Notes under the pieces: model-generated | Told to the model about the DNA's origin: nothing | The model's database searches: none | Seen by the model: only the letters and a program-made list of their open reading frames with translations | DNA from: Gnetum montanum | Taxonomy: Eukaryota; Streptophyta; Gnetopsida; Gnetales; Gnetaceae | Direction: 5' to 3' | NCBI GenBank assembly: GCA_015680685.1 | Contig: MNCI01007854.1 | Coordinates: 608,551 to 672,550, forward strand | Length of the DNA: 64,000 bases | Position numbers and translations under genes: made by a program | Part shown: piece after piece, positions 23,001-34,217 of the stretch | How positions within the stretch are numbered: the stretch's first letter is position 1 | How the letters are laid out: each line of letters begins with the position of its first letter

Positions 23001-23149
23001 GTGAAGAAACTATTGTTTCTTCAGAAGGTCCAACTCTTGTGGTGTTTGTTGGGTAAGGAGATAGGTCAGAATGCTACTATACCAATTTGTCTCCATGGGT
23101 GATTGGTTATTCACTACACCAGCAAAGAGGAACTCATCAGGGAAGTGAT

Positions 23150-23640
23150 TGGAAATAAGATACTCATCCTCTTTGCTGTCCCAACGCAACTGAGATAAAT
23201 GATCGGCAACTACATTCTTGATGCCTTTACGATTGATCATTGTTAGATCGAACTCTTGTAGGATTACCAGCCATCATATAATACAGGGGCTTACCATTGG
23301 CTTATTCATGAGGAACCATATTGCACTATGATCTGTATGTATGAATACTTGGTATCCCAATACATAATGCCTAAATTTTTCTAGTGCAAACACTATAACC
23401 ATTAATTCTTTTTCCATAGTAGTGTAGTTAAATTATGCACCATATATATATAAGGACATTTTTGGTCATCTAACTATGTAATTACAGCTCCTAAGGCATA
23501 GTTGGATGCATCAGTCATGACATGAAACAATTTGGACCAATCAGGAGCTTGTAGAATGGCTGTTTAAAAGGCTAGTTCACATTCCCTAGTCCACTCGAAG
23601 GGTACATCCTTTTTTGTTAACTCTACCAATGATTTGGCAA
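23150..23640 (-). pseudogene. RNase H relic of element D
   Basis: Minus-strand blocks: 'FHVMTDASNYALGAVI' (about 23,480-23,527; catalytic TDAS kept), 'MEKELMVIVFALEKFRHY' (about 23,365-23,420), 'FIHTDHSAIWFLMNK' (about 23,300-23,350; TDH kept) and 'KNVVADHLSQL' (about 23,185-23,217; the ADxLS end). 'CIIWWLVILQEFDL' also matches the family. A frame change separates RT from RNase H. Confidence 0.85.
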
Positions 23641-24715
23641 CCTTCGAAAAGTTCTCTATGAATCTCCTATAGTAGCCAGTGTGTCCAAGGAATGATCGAA
23701 TGTATTTGACAGTTTCTGGTTGATGGGTGATTCCTTGGATGACTTTGATTTTCTTAGGGTCTACCTCTATCCCTACATGTGAAATTTTATGCCCAAGTAA
23801 TAGGCCTTCTTGGACCATTAAATGGTTTTTCTACTAGTTGAGCCTTAGATTAGTCTCTACACATCTTTTTAGCACTTGCTCTAACCAATTTAAGGCTTGA
23901 TCAAAACTTGCTCCGTAAGTGGAGAAGTCATCCATAAAGTTTTCCACACCATTTCCTATCTGCTACTGTAATATGCTTAGAACTAAGCGTTGAAATGTGG
24001 CAAAGGCATTGCACAATCTAAACAACATTTGTTTGTATGCAAACGTTTCCCAAGGACTAGTAATGTAGTTTTGGCTTGGTCTTCTAGGGCTATTTGTATT
24101 TGATTGTATCCGCTATAGCCATCCAGAAAACTATAATGGAAATGGAAAGTGATCTTTGAATGTTGCTATGTTTAACAGCCTAAAATCTATGCACATCCTC
24201 CATTTTCCTCCCTTTTTAGGCACACTTACTAAGGGGCTAACCTATTCACTATAAGCAATGGGGTATATGAACCCAGCCTTTAGAAGATGTTCGATCTGTT
24301 CTTTTACTACTTGCTTCAACTTTGGGTTCAATCACCTCTGTGGTTGTTTTTGAGGCTTCATGGAGGAGTTAGTGTAAATCTTATGTTGGCATATCCTAGG
24401 ATCTATTCTAGTTAATTTCAGATATGACTAGGTGAAGGCTTTTAACCATTTGTTTATTCCTTGAGTAGACTTTCTTTTTGTTGCGGAGCAAGTCTTGCAT
24501 TGATGATTACCAGTTTTCCATTCTTAAGGACCGTGTATTCCATACCAGTGGACAATGGTTTTATCTCCAAGGGCTCTTGTTTAAATTTCTTGGGAATTTC
24601 CAACTTTCCCCAGTTGATGTTTTCTAAGTTAGGACTGGGAAGTTGGTGGTGGACTTGCTCTAATGAATCAATGCTATCTATATAAGCGCAAGTCAAATCC
24701 TCAGTCAGTTCCATG
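23560..24715 (-). pseudogene. Reverse transcriptase relic of element D
   Basis: The pre-RT linker at 24,454-24,714 contains 'EPLEIKPLSTGMEY' and 'IINARLAPQQKE', matching the conserved lead into Athila-type RT. Then come 'HLLKAGFIYPI', 'PKKGGKWRMCIDFRLLN' (about 24,160-24,210), 'FMDDFSTYG' (catalytic DD kept, about 23,910-23,937), and 'GHKISHVGIEVD' plus 'SFLGHTGYYRRFI' (about 23,660-23,790). It goes directly from PKKGG to KWRMCID, without the extra loop I associate with angiosperm Athila RTs. Frameshifts and stops are present. Confidence 0.85.
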
Positions 24716-24795
24716 CATATTAGTCAGCTACTTTCTTGATTAGCTATTAGCCACTGGGTGTCTTCTTATTGTGTGGCTGCTGCATACAGGAACCT

Positions 24796-25455
24796 TTATA
24801 TGTTGATCATTTGTGCACACTGATTGCATGTAGGCAATGTCAAACTCTGCACAACCCATGATCTCTGCACGCAATTGCACCTTGTGTCATTATATGCGAT
24901 GCATGGAACTTTCTTCTTCTCGATCTTTCCAAAAGTGTTTTCCTTAGATATTTCTAGGGAAAGATCATGGATTCCTAGGCATGTGTCTATAGTGCTTAGC
25001 CATGCCCTTCCTATTATGATTGGGAAGTCCCCTTTACTGTTATTCACTTGGATCACTAGGAAGTCAGCTAGATATGACCACCCATAAACAGTGGTAACAA
25101 TATCCCCCACTAATCCCATGGGGACAGTAATGGACTGGTCAACTAACTCTAAACGGATGTTGCTCTTTTTCAATGGGGGCAGGTTCCAAGCCTTATACAT
25201 TTCTTGGGATATTAGGTTGACACTGAAACTTGAATTCAAAAGAGCTTTGCATGGTTCATTCCCAGTGATTTGTAGATATATTAGGGAACTCCCAGGATCA
25301 GAAAATTTCCTGGGAAGGTGGCCAGCTTTAATCCAATCAGTAACAACATGTGTTAACATGACTGTATGCATTGAATGCTGTGTTAAGTTTGAAGGGGGCT
25401 TCGAAGCTTTAGTTGATACAGAGGCATCCAAAGACTCAACCACTTGGGGTTGCAA
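24796..25455 (-). pseudogene. Aspartic protease relic of element D
   Basis: The longest open frame of the element (219 codons). The active site reads 'ALLNSSFSVNLIS' where the family has L-x-D-S-G: Asp is Asn and Gly is Ser. In element E the same place reads 'LLDSGSKVNLIS', so both changes are specific to D. Downstream, 'LELVDQSITVPMGLVGDI' and 'FPIIIGRAWLST' are the conserved flap and ILGRP-type blocks. It would have cut the polyprotein but is inactive as it stands. No Met start is expected, because it is part of a polyprotein. Confidence 0.85.
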
Positions 25456-25899
25456 GGGCTTGGTTGGAGTGTTGGTTCTGAAGAAAGATCTTTTCTTCGT
25501 ACAGTTTTCAGAACCAATAATAGGTTGAGGGTTAATAGCCCTTGTGGCATTATGTTGTTGTGGCTAAGCAAGGAGTTCACCTTGCATTGCTAGAGCAGGT
25601 GATAATGGAGCTATTGGTGGAAGAGATGTAGCCGGATTGGAAGAATGGTATACTTGTGGGATGTTGCCCTTAGAAGAGGAAGTCCTATAGTATTCATGGG
25701 CTTGGTAGTGATGTTGGGATGTAACGTGACCAACAGATTCACATGGAGAGATCAGATGCTACACGTAGTATCCATATGCGTCTAGTTGCCGGTAAGGATA
25801 TTGTTGCCTTGGTGGTGGCATTTCCCATGATTGTGGGTGCTACCATTGTTGATGTTGATTGATTGGTTGTGGTGGAGTTCCACTTGGATAATATGTTAA

Positions 25900-27896
25900 A
25901 ATTTGGTGGAACTACCTTGGGTTACCTTGGGGATAGGGTAACTGTTGGGATGTTTGCCATTTGTTTAATCATGGATTAAGTGTATACACCCCCAGACTCC
26001 TATAAATGTGAGATTACAGGGCAACATCCCTTAGGATGGTCGTATTGACAGATCTCTCATCCACTATCATTGTCATATGAATCCACAACCTCTTCAATAA
26101 TAGAAACTTTACCCTTACCCTTGTTATGTGCATTCTCTGCTTCTCTCTTTTTCCTTCTATCATGGTCACTACCTTACTCCCTAGACTCCTCTACTACTTT
26201 GAGCACATTTTAAAACCTACTATCCAGGGAGTCCCACATTTGGTCTACCTTTGCCGATACTTCTGATGCTAACTTTTGAATAGGCAAGGTTTTCCTATTC
26301 ACCATCTCTTCGAGTGGTGACTCTTCCTCATCCTCACAAAATCTTACTTCCTTCTTTCGAAAGGAAGGATCTCAGTTGTATTCTTCCACACTCTCTCTTT
26401 TCTATAGCTCATCTTTTTCTTTAGCTACTTGCTTTAGTAGTCTATGAATTTGATGGGACCTAAGCCTAGATAACCTTCCTTGGGCATAAGTCCCAAGAGT
26501 CCTTTTTGTTTCATGCCTAATCCCATCTACGAGATGGCGTAGTTGATCCTGCTGCGAAGAACCATGACTAGGACAACGATGCAAGAGTACATAATAGTAG
26601 CCCATGGTAGCATCCAAGGGTTCATGACTTCCTTATTTCCATCCTTGGATTTTCTTTCACAAGTTAGAAACCTGGGAGTACGTTTGGTACTTATCGTTGA
26701 ACAATTTTAGCATCTTAATCCACCTACGAATGGATTCCAATTCTAAGGACCGGTACCATCTTTCAGCTTCTTTTATTAGTTTTCGTGGGAACAACTTAAG
26801 CTTTTACCACTTTTTTTCTATGTTTTGCAAAGCACACGCATCATGAAATGCTTCTAAGTGATTTTGAGGATCAACGTTATATCCCCCTTCAAATTGCGGG
26901 ATGTTATTCATGTCTAGCCTCTTGATCCTACTATCTTTCTAGTGCCTTGTTGGAACTCTTATGGCCTCAGTTATATCTAGCATGCTTCGTGTGGCGAGTA
27001 GGGGTTCATCATGACCATCTCGTTCGTAGCATCTATGGTGTCTACGCGGTTCCCTACTCTCCCTTCTTCTATGGCATGATTCCCTAGAGTGCCCTCGTCC
27101 TCCATCTTGGTTGTCCCATTTACGACTTCCACTTTGTTTGTCCTTATCCTTATAATTTGTTTCTCTATGGCTGTGTTTGAACACAAGAGGAGAGGGTGAA
27201 GGTGATGATGAAGGTGAAGAAGAAGGAGAACTGCCACCATGATGGTGTTTACTACCTTCTCTTCAGTGGTCTCTACCTTGATCGTGATTGCGATCAGAAT
27301 GCCCACCTTTGTCATGTGCTTTTGTTCCTTTTTCAGACTCTTTGTGTCCATTGGTATCAGTACCTAGGTTGTGAATAGTAGAATGAAGGTTTTGTTACAC
27401 AACCCCTTGGCCAAAGTCAAGGGGAGGAACATCATTATGTGGGTGACTACCTGAGGTAGGTTCATCACCCTCAATTTCACTTAAAACATGTGGGGCATCC
27501 TTAGACCATTTTCCCTTTAAGGACTTATGGTGTCTCTCCAGTTGATACTCCCTTTGACGTTGTGCTTCAGTAGGATGATAGTCTCTTGAATCATAGTCCT
27601 ACGCAATGTACTCTATGTTTAAGTGTTGCATGTCTATTCGTGTGAGAGCACAAAGAAGCATACTTGGTACTGAATGGTCGGGAGGTAACACTATGTTACC
27701 TTCTAAGTCACACCAACGCAACTATTCATCTTGGTGGAGAATAAAGGTGAAGTCAGGAACATATTCATTGGGATGAATATATACCACACGAAACTATTGA
27801 GGAACTGGGGGGGTCAATGTCATGTGTATTTTACCACCGATTGCTTCTTGTGTTAGTCCTAGGTGGTGAAGTGCTCTTGTGTGAAGAAGAAGACAT
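25900..27896 (-). pseudogene. gag relic of element D
   Basis: Gag polyprotein, starting at an ATG whose complement is at 27,894-27,896, with N-terminus MSSSSHKSTSPP. The same Met-Ser-Ser-Ser-Ser start is found in element E, which supports the start choice. The N-terminal half is rich in Arg, Ser, Gly and His (about 26,940-27,350). The capsid-like core follows: 'GYYYVLLHRCPSHG' and 'LRSHQIHRLLKQVAKE' at 26,402-26,617. A CxxxH-type segment reads 'YDHPKGCCPV' near 26,020. Proline/glutamine-rich sequence leads into the protease. Several stops. Confidence 0.75.
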
Positions 27897-28031
27897 CTTG
27901 TCTTGTTTAGTGTGCAATGTACTATATATTTATATATTATTATATATATTTTTTCCTTTAACCAACCCTAAGGGTTCGTTCCAACAATGTGAATAATTTC
28001 CTAAGTTCTACTTAGCGCACAAACAACAAAG

Positions 28032-28049
28032 TCCCTGGCAACGGTGCCA
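28032..28049 (-). promoter_or_regulatory. Primer binding site (tRNA-Asp type), element D
   Basis: The + strand reads tccctggcaacggtgcca, two C-to-T changes away from the 3' end of plant tRNA-Asp (tccccggcaacggcgcca). It lies one base inside the 5' LTR. Athila elements characteristically use tRNA-Asp. Confidence 0.85.
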
Positions 28050-28050
28050 A

Positions 28051-28674
28051 TGATGAGCGACAAGGTACCCCTACGCTCAACCATACAAATACGAGTGTTT
28101 CACANACTATTCATTAACTAAGTTCTAAGTACTCCTAACACCAGTATCCATTCCCACTTTCCATACAAATCTTGAACTAGTGCAACGCTGCTGGGATTAC
28201 CAAACGCTAATCGTTACTGGGTTACCAAATGCTACACACATGCTCAAAGTGGTCATACTGTGTGTAATTAACTAAGAGAGTTGTAGGGTGAGAGAAATCA
28301 TTAATTAACTATGAAAGCATTAAATAATAATTAACACTAATTAATCTATTCTGTATGCTGCAAGGTTTATCATAAAGTTCGTCTTTATTGCCATACACAA
28401 AGTGTGCTCAGGTACACAATGCTCCAATAAAGATTCGTTCACTCTATGACTCCTACTGTGGGCATGCAGAAATAATTCTAACTTTGGAGGAAGAAAATCG
28501 CAAGAGTTTGGCTAAGGGACTAATTCTTAACTGTCGAAACCAAAGGTGTCGCCTCTTATTTATAGATAATGAGACAGGCCGCGATATCAGGTATCTGATA
28601 TCGCATGGTCGATCCGATATCACAGACGTGATATCATGGACACGATATCACATACGCGATATCACAATTCATCG
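28051..28674 (-). repeat. 5' LTR of element D (internally incomplete)
   Basis: Starts (on the + strand) at tgatgagcga and ends at aattcatcg, where the terminal A has become G. Compared with the left LTR, about 200 bases (equivalent to 19,381-19,585) are missing exactly at the single N at 28,105, so the loss is likely an assembly artefact. The U3 GATATC-like array is at about 28,578-28,668, and the TATA box (tataaata, minus strand) is near 28,555-28,565. Confidence 0.9.
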
Positions 28675-28679
28675 CTTCT
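28675..28679. repeat. Target site duplication of element D, right copy
   Basis: cttct, identical to 19,324-19,328, directly outside the 5' LTR. Confidence 0.85.
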
Positions 28680-29190
28680 CTATGAAGGAGTTTTTAGGTG
28701 ATTTCCATAGTGAGGCTAAAGTCTCATAGATCCCTCTTGGTGCTAGTGCTAGGCTTCCACTATGCATCAAACATTAGTTTTCCCAGGGTATCTGGTAACC
28801 TTCACTTGGACACAGATGATTGACTCTACACTCTTATGTCATTACTAGAGGTAGATAACTAGCTTGCATGTCAAGCGAGTAGCTTTTGCTCTAGGTTGAA
28901 AGGTTGGCATTGCTTGGAAAACAAGAAAAACATATTCTTCTTTAGCTTGGGTTGTATGAACATCTTTGAACATTAATTGGATGTAAAGTTAAGTTTAACA
29001 TTTGTGCTTTACAATTAATTAATCGAACCATTGAACCTTCTTGTCTACAATTGTCAGATGGGCTTAGAATTATTTGATACCCTCGATATCTACTTTTCTC
29101 TTTATGATTGGGGAAGGGCAGGAATAAAGACTTAAGCTTTGAGGATGGTACTTCTTTCGAGTATGGGAGAGTGTAGAAAGTATGTCTTAT
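28680..29190. other. Non-coding flank of element D
   Basis: Continues the sequence interrupted by element D at 19,328. No gene supported. Confidence 0.4.
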
Positions 29191-29500
29191 TAATGGCTTG
29201 AAGGTTGCTCCCCTCTTGGAATAAGAGTTGAAAGAAGTATGAAGATGGGCTTGGATTCCATGCTATGTTAACCATCACTTATAGAATTGCATTTCCCTAA
29301 TTCCTTGTAATGACATCACAAAGATATGTAAGCTTGTTATACCCTTTGGCCTCTCTAAATCTAGCACCATCCCTTCTCTATGGAATAGGGGTATATGGCT
29401 AGATGTATGTAGTATAGGTAGATGTCTTAGCTCTCTTAAAGAATAATGTCTCATATATATGTGCTAGTGCTCTTTATGGTTGTACATATGATGTTGCATT
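29190..29500 (+). repeat. Dispersed repeat, short copy (relative of 13,590-16,220)
   Basis: Matches 13,590-13,707 and then 16,010-16,220 without the 2.3 kb that separates those two parts. Same orientation. Confidence 0.55.
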
Positions 29501-29539
29501 GGTTGTACATATGTATATGCTAGTGCTCTCTCTTCTTTG

Positions 29540-29805
29540 TCTGCTGTTAGGTAGTCTTTTGTCTTTGCATGGTGATAGCAGATGGTGGTCAGTGCAACAG
29601 TAACGATAGAGACATCAGACGTGAGCATCCCTCTCCTTATTCTAATGTGGTCCTTACATGTTTGGCAAATGATGCCATCGATGCCTTGCAACAGCAAGCG
29701 TAGAATAGCAGTTTTTTATTTTTCTTTCTGCTTTAACTATAGACAGAAATAGACACATTTTCTCACCCCAACATGTGTGCACACAATAGTGATGCAAAAT
29801 GTAAA
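29540..29805 (+). repeat. Repeat shared with 38,345-38,605
   Basis: Strong similarity in the same orientation. Both copies have 'ggtggtcagtgcaacagtaa', 'gacgtgagcatcc', 'gccttgcaa.agcaagc.tagaatag' and 'agaaatagacacattttct' in order. The 38-kb copy ends just before a Met-type primer site, so this is probably an LTR fragment. Confidence 0.75.
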
Positions 29806-30540
29806 ATGGTAGTAAAGGCATGCATACGCAGCAACGGTTTCCGATTTTCTATTTTCCTTTTTCTCTCACTAGAATGCTCATTGAGTTGATGCAACTGACA
29901 GCACAGTAGAGGTTGACATGTGCAAGAGTAATTAGAAGGAGGATGAACAACGAACAATCTATTTCTTCCTTGGCTTGCAATAGCAGGTAAGGAATAATAG
30001 ATCAACATAGCAATCGTGGTTGCGTGCAAATGCATGTGCACATTGAGATGTGTTGAGAGCAGACAACACACCATAGACAGTGGTTAAGCAGTGGTGATGG
30101 CCACATAAGTATGGCAGGCTACTTCTACGTTTCATTTTCTCTCTTATGCATAGAGATGTGAAAATGAAAGGTGACGCTAGTAGTCACATTTCTCTCTCTC
30201 GGTCCATGTGACAAATGTGGGATCGATCTTCCCCTTCCCTCATCCATTGGTGGCTATGAGTAGTGTTGTAGTCGCATCCACAATGGACAAGTAGTAAACA
30301 AGTGATAGTAGCAAGACCAGGGAAAATTTGAATATTTCCTTTTGATTACTTATTGTACTCTAAAATTACAAAAACATTTAATTTAAATTCTCAATTATTT
30401 TACTTGGTTTATTATTTTCAAAACGTTGCATAGCTCTCTCTAGCTGAGACTATTCCCAAGTTTCTGTACCCATACGAGAGGCATCCTAGGAGATAGTATC
30501 CTAAAATGAGTTTTTCCCTAGGTGTTAATGTGATAAAAAT
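29806..30540. repeat. Non-coding; contains inverted partner of 48,410-48,600
   Basis: 30,130-30,360 is matched in inverse orientation at 48,410-48,600. Shared phrases are 'ggtgacgctagtagtcacatt' against 'ggtgatgctagtagttacatt', then 'cttccctcatc', 'tgtt.tag/cagcagtcca' and 'aatttgaat.tttcc/tt'. No coding region. Confidence 0.6.
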
Positions 30541-31018
30541 TTATGCATCAAAACCTTTTTGATGCTAGAAGAAGGGCCTTCTCCCACTATTTGATTTTAG
30601 ATCTTTTTGCCATTTTGTTGTGGCCATTTCTTTTCCTGATTCAGTTTTTGAACCTGTTAAATTTTTCTAAAAATCTTTGTCTTCACAGCTTTAATTTTTA
30701 TGCTTCTTGTTTTCTAAAAATTGTTGTTGCTCAAATATTTTTCATTCCAGTTTCATTTTTGAACTTCTAATTTTGGTAGTTCGTACCTGAGTCCCAACTT
30801 TGGTAAGGTAGTTTTAATTATTCAACTTTAAATTTAAATTTTTTTGAAATTATTTTCCTTTTTAATTTTAAGCATTTATTTTTATTTTAAAAAAAGAAAA
30901 AAAATTAATTTTTAATAGAATATTTTAGTGTTTATTTTAAAAATATAATATTATTCCAATATTTATTTCTTGTACTCAATTTTATAGTTTAACATTTATA
31001 ATCTAAAATTCTTGTTTT
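30541..31018. other. AT-rich leader region before element C gag
   Basis: T-rich then A/T-rich non-coding sequence. It should contain the 5' LTR end and primer site of element C, but none could be recognised and no 3' LTR partner was found. Confidence 0.35.
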
Positions 31019-32050
31019 ATGAGCACACCACCCCAACAAGAATCACTTACCCCTTCCCCAATTCGACTAGTCACCCATCTCTTTACATTAAAGAAATAGC
31101 AAGCTTCACATTTTCCAAGTTCTATTCCTAAGAGAACTTGGACTAGGATGGCAATCCATCAACCCCTAGCTCCCTTTGTGAGCAATCCCTTTGACTTTAC
31201 TAACTACCATGACATCCCATAATTCCTCCAAAACATAAACCTATTCTTTGATCCCACAACCTTTACAAGTAATGCCCACCAACACATAAAATGTTTCAAA
31301 ACCTTACTAGGGATCCATAACATTGTATAAAATGATGTGGCATGTAGGGTGTTTGTGACAACACTCAGGACTAAAGCAACTCAATGGTTCTTGATGCTCC
31401 CCAATGCCTCCATTAACTCATGGCAAGAATTCAAAAATAAGTTTTTGATTTAGTTTGAAAAATTCACAAGCCTTGCCATAGCATCTAGCAACTTCACTAG
31501 CTTAAGAAAGCTACCTAGGAAAAATGTCAGGGATTACACTCTAAGATTCCCTAATCACCTTGCCTATGTGCTAAATGAGATGCATTTGCAACCCAATGCT
31601 ATCCTCAACTTCTACCTCTCTACAATCGATCCATTCTTTACTTATGCTATCAAATATGATCATAACATAATAGAAATATAGGGAGTGATGGCTAAAGCTA
31701 TTGAGTTAGAAAAAATAACCCTTATGAATAGCATCAAGACCCAATTTGGAATGATGAATATTGGTAATGCTATGCCTTAGACTTCTTCCCCCTTTCAACC
31801 AACTCAACCTTCATGCACACATGTCCTCTTCATTCCTACCATTCAACTCTAGTTTAAATAATGACCAATCAAAAGCCTTGATCCAATTCATCATAAACCC
31901 AAACGGGACATCAAATTTTGTTAAACCCCTAACTCAAACCCAAAATTAGATGACTGAGATACTAACTTCACTGCAGAAACTTCTCAATGAAGTGGTTGAA
32001 CTAAAGAGAAATAATAACAAGGGCCCTATACAGCTAAAAAAGCCAAGTGC
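31019..32050 (+). pseudogene. gag relic of element C
   Basis: Gag with ATG at 31,019 (N-terminus MSTPPQQESLTP). The capsid core is well preserved at about 31,340-31,620: 'FVTTLRTKATQWFLMLP', 'SWQEFKNKFLI' and 'LRFPNHLAYVLNEM', matching the retrotransposon gag domain in which a Trp-Phe pair precedes 'S...W.E....F...F'. A zinc-knuckle-like remnant, 'YCHLHNMS.HYEKT', is near 32,065-32,105. Stops occur at Gln/Trp positions; the frame matches that of the protease. Confidence 0.8.
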
Positions 32051-32533
32051 ATGAATCAATGATGATTATTGTCATCTTCATAACATGAGTTAACATTATG
32101 AGAAGACTTATCCTCAATTCTTGACATAATATGGTGACAATACCCAAGGGCAACAAAATGGGAAAACCCCTATCATGTTCCTTAATAGACCTCACGAAAT
32201 AGAAAAAAAAGAGGTTTCCTCATTAGAATAAGTTATGGTAGGTGACCCTAACCCACATAACACTCGCTACTATAGACTTAGTGACATTGTGAACACCACA
32301 CAACAACAAACTAAGAATAATTCCTACACACCCCTGAATAGAAGAGTTCCTAGTTAAAACAATGCAAACAACCAATCTATGTTATCCCAAGTAAGTGCCC
32401 CAGAATGATCAAACCCCCCTTCTATACTTAGAAGAGCCTCACCTCAACAAGAAGTCAAAGATGAACATAGAAATTATGATCTAGTTAAGAATCTAAAAAT
32501 AGTTAAAGCAAACACTTTAATGAAATAAAAGAG

Positions 32534-32992
32534 GTGATTCGAGATATAGTTCATACACCTAAAGCCCAAAGAGAAAAATCCCCAATCCTCGAGAGGCAAG
32601 CTCACTTCATGGAAAGTCATGACACACTATCAATACAAAATGTGAACAATTCCATGTTAAGTAAGAAGGATCATCCCCCTTTCCTGACTACTCTGATTAT
32701 TTTAGAAAAGAATGTCCACAACTATTTAATGGATTCTGGCGCACCTATTAGTGTCATGCCTCTTGATGTATGTAAGGCTTTAGGAGCACAAATGATACCA
32801 CAAACGAAAAGTGTGATTCAACTTGATGGATCTAATAGACCTATAGTAGGATCATTAAAAGGATTAAAGGTACAACTTAAACAATACCCTACATTTACAT
32901 GTTATAAAGATATCCTAGTAGTTGACATGTCACCCACTTATGGTGTGCTCTTATCTAGGAATTTTGAAGCCAAGTTTGGGGGGCTTCTTTAG
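32534..32992 (+). pseudogene. Aspartic protease of element C
   Basis: Retropepsin-like domain in a 152-codon open frame. The active site 'YLMDSGAPISVMP' (about 32,726-32,764) keeps D-S-G-A. 'VIQLDGSNRPIVGSLKGL' is the flap region, and 'DMSPTYGVLLSRNFEAKFGG' is the end block. The frame runs out at 32,990-32,992 just after a run of six G at about 32,977-32,982; the following pol sequence continues in another frame. A one-base insertion in the G run explains the break. Confidence 0.85.
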
Positions 32993-33439
32993 GTCAAATT
33001 TCTTAAAATTTTTGAACTGTATCAAAGGAAAATCTAAGTATATGATTATACCTAGGGAACCCTTTTATAAGCAAGTGGTAACGACTTTTGATCAACAAAA
33101 TAGATCTCCAGGAAATCAAAATACCAATCATTTTGTCAGAGTGGTTAAGCTAGGACTTAGTGAATATTTGTTGAATGATAATATAGATGAAGCTCTAAGG
33201 ATAAACCCTTTTGCATACACATATTCTACTCAATATTATCAAGCTTTTAGGGAGTGTGAGAAGGTGTATGAAGATGCTTTGTCATACCACCAACATGATG
33301 GAAGAACCTTTCTTTTCAGCAACCCACCACCATCAAGAAGTGATAAGGACATAAGTGAGATTCTAACTAATGAAATATTAGAAGATGGACCAAATTTCGA
33401 TGATGATCATTGTTACCTTGATTAGAGGGCTGATGTTTT

Positions 33440-33850
33440 AGATTTTACTAACTTAAACACTTGGATACTAGGAGTGGATGATGCTTCTTCCAAGAAATGA
33501 TGTGAAGCAAGAATAATGCTTATACCTCCTGGTGAAGCTCCTATCCTTAAAGCCATTAATTTCATCCAACTTATGACTAAAAAAATGGTTGAATATGAAA
33601 CACTTATACATGGGATCAAGATAGCTTAATACTAAGACTTATCCAAACTTAAAACCTATAGCAATTTCCAACTAATAGTTAACCAAGCCAATGGTATCTT
33701 TGATGATAAAGATGTCACCATGAAAGCATACAAAACTTACATTCTTGAGATTTTTAAACAATTCAAATGTGTAACCATTGAACATGTACCTAGGGAAGAA
33801 AATTGCATTCCTAATGCACTAGCCCAAATGACCACCACTTTGGATGTCCC
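33440..33850 (+). pseudogene. Archaeal-type RNase H domain upstream of RT
   Basis: Additional RNase H domain of the kind found in plant Tat elements and in cellular RNase H1 of archaeal type. In frame with the downstream RT: 'NTWILGVDDASSKK' (about 33,456-33,497; catalytic Asp of the first strand), 'MVEYETLIHGIKIA' (about 33,588-33,629; Glu helix), 'LKTYSNFQLIVNQANG' (about 33,646-33,693; the family has S-D-S, now S-N-F) and 'IEHVPREENCIPNALAQM' (about 33,777-33,830; the last helix, with the family's catalytic Asp replaced by Asn). Two or three stops. Its place before the RT is unusual. Confidence 0.85.
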
Positions 33851-34217
33851 TTTTAAGCATAATGCTTGGGATTCAAAAATTATTATTGAAAAGGTAAAGT
33901 CATATTCTATCCTTAATAATGTATTTTCTTTTCAAGTGTTTGATGATGATGACCATGTTTGTAAATTTCTAATTTCTAAAGGAGAATTTAGTAATCAAGG
34001 AGATATATCCAAGGATGTTATGTTCTTGAACAAAATATCTCCTGAAATTGTAGTTAGGGAAGCCTTATTTGATGACCTACACACCAAGACCATTGACTTA
34101 TCCAAAAATACTAATTGGCAAATGTTAGCTGAAACCAAAACAATTTAGATTCAAAAGAGAGAAAAAGAATACCCTGTCAAAATAGGAGTTTGTTTACATC
34201 TCGACGAAAGGCAAAAC
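33851..34217 (+). pseudogene. Linker between RNase H and RT in element C
   Basis: Continues in the same open frame to the stop at 34,148. It contains an acidic segment and 'ISPEIVVREALFDD', then 'IQKREKEYPVKIGVCL' leading to 'ERQNLVDLLHEFNDI', the block that immediately precedes Tat-type RT. No enzymatic motif is seen. Confidence 0.6.

Larger units (their letters stand above)
19329..28674 (-). mobile_element. Element D: Athila-like Ty3/gypsy retrotransposon
   Basis: A full-length element of 9,346 bases read right to left. It contains, in transcription order, the 5' LTR (28,051-28,674), a primer site matching tRNA-Asp, gag, protease, RT, RNase H, integrase, a long 3' non-coding segment, a short polypurine-like end and the 3' LTR (19,329-20,139). 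It is bounded by a perfect cttct duplication. The RT blocks (FMDDFSTYG, SFLGHTGYYRR) and the Asp primer place it near the plant Athila lineage. Stops and frameshifts make it inactive. The two LTRs differ at roughly one base in twenty in the part compared, so it is younger than element E. Confidence 0.92.

Noticed and set aside
25091-25528. 145-codon + strand open frame
   Set aside because: It lies opposite the protease of element D and is a shadow of that gene.
26977-27351. 124-codon minus-strand frame rich in Val/Ile/Leu
   Set aside because: It overlaps the Arg/Ser/Gly-rich gag frame of element D in another frame; it is a compositional shadow.
28388-28729. 113-codon + strand frame
   Set aside because: Lies inside the 5' LTR of element D and extends into the flank; it has no coding motif.
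30541-31018. LTR and primer site of element C
   Set aside because: No TG...CA repeat pair with 36.5-37.1 kb and no tRNA-complementary sequence was recognised.
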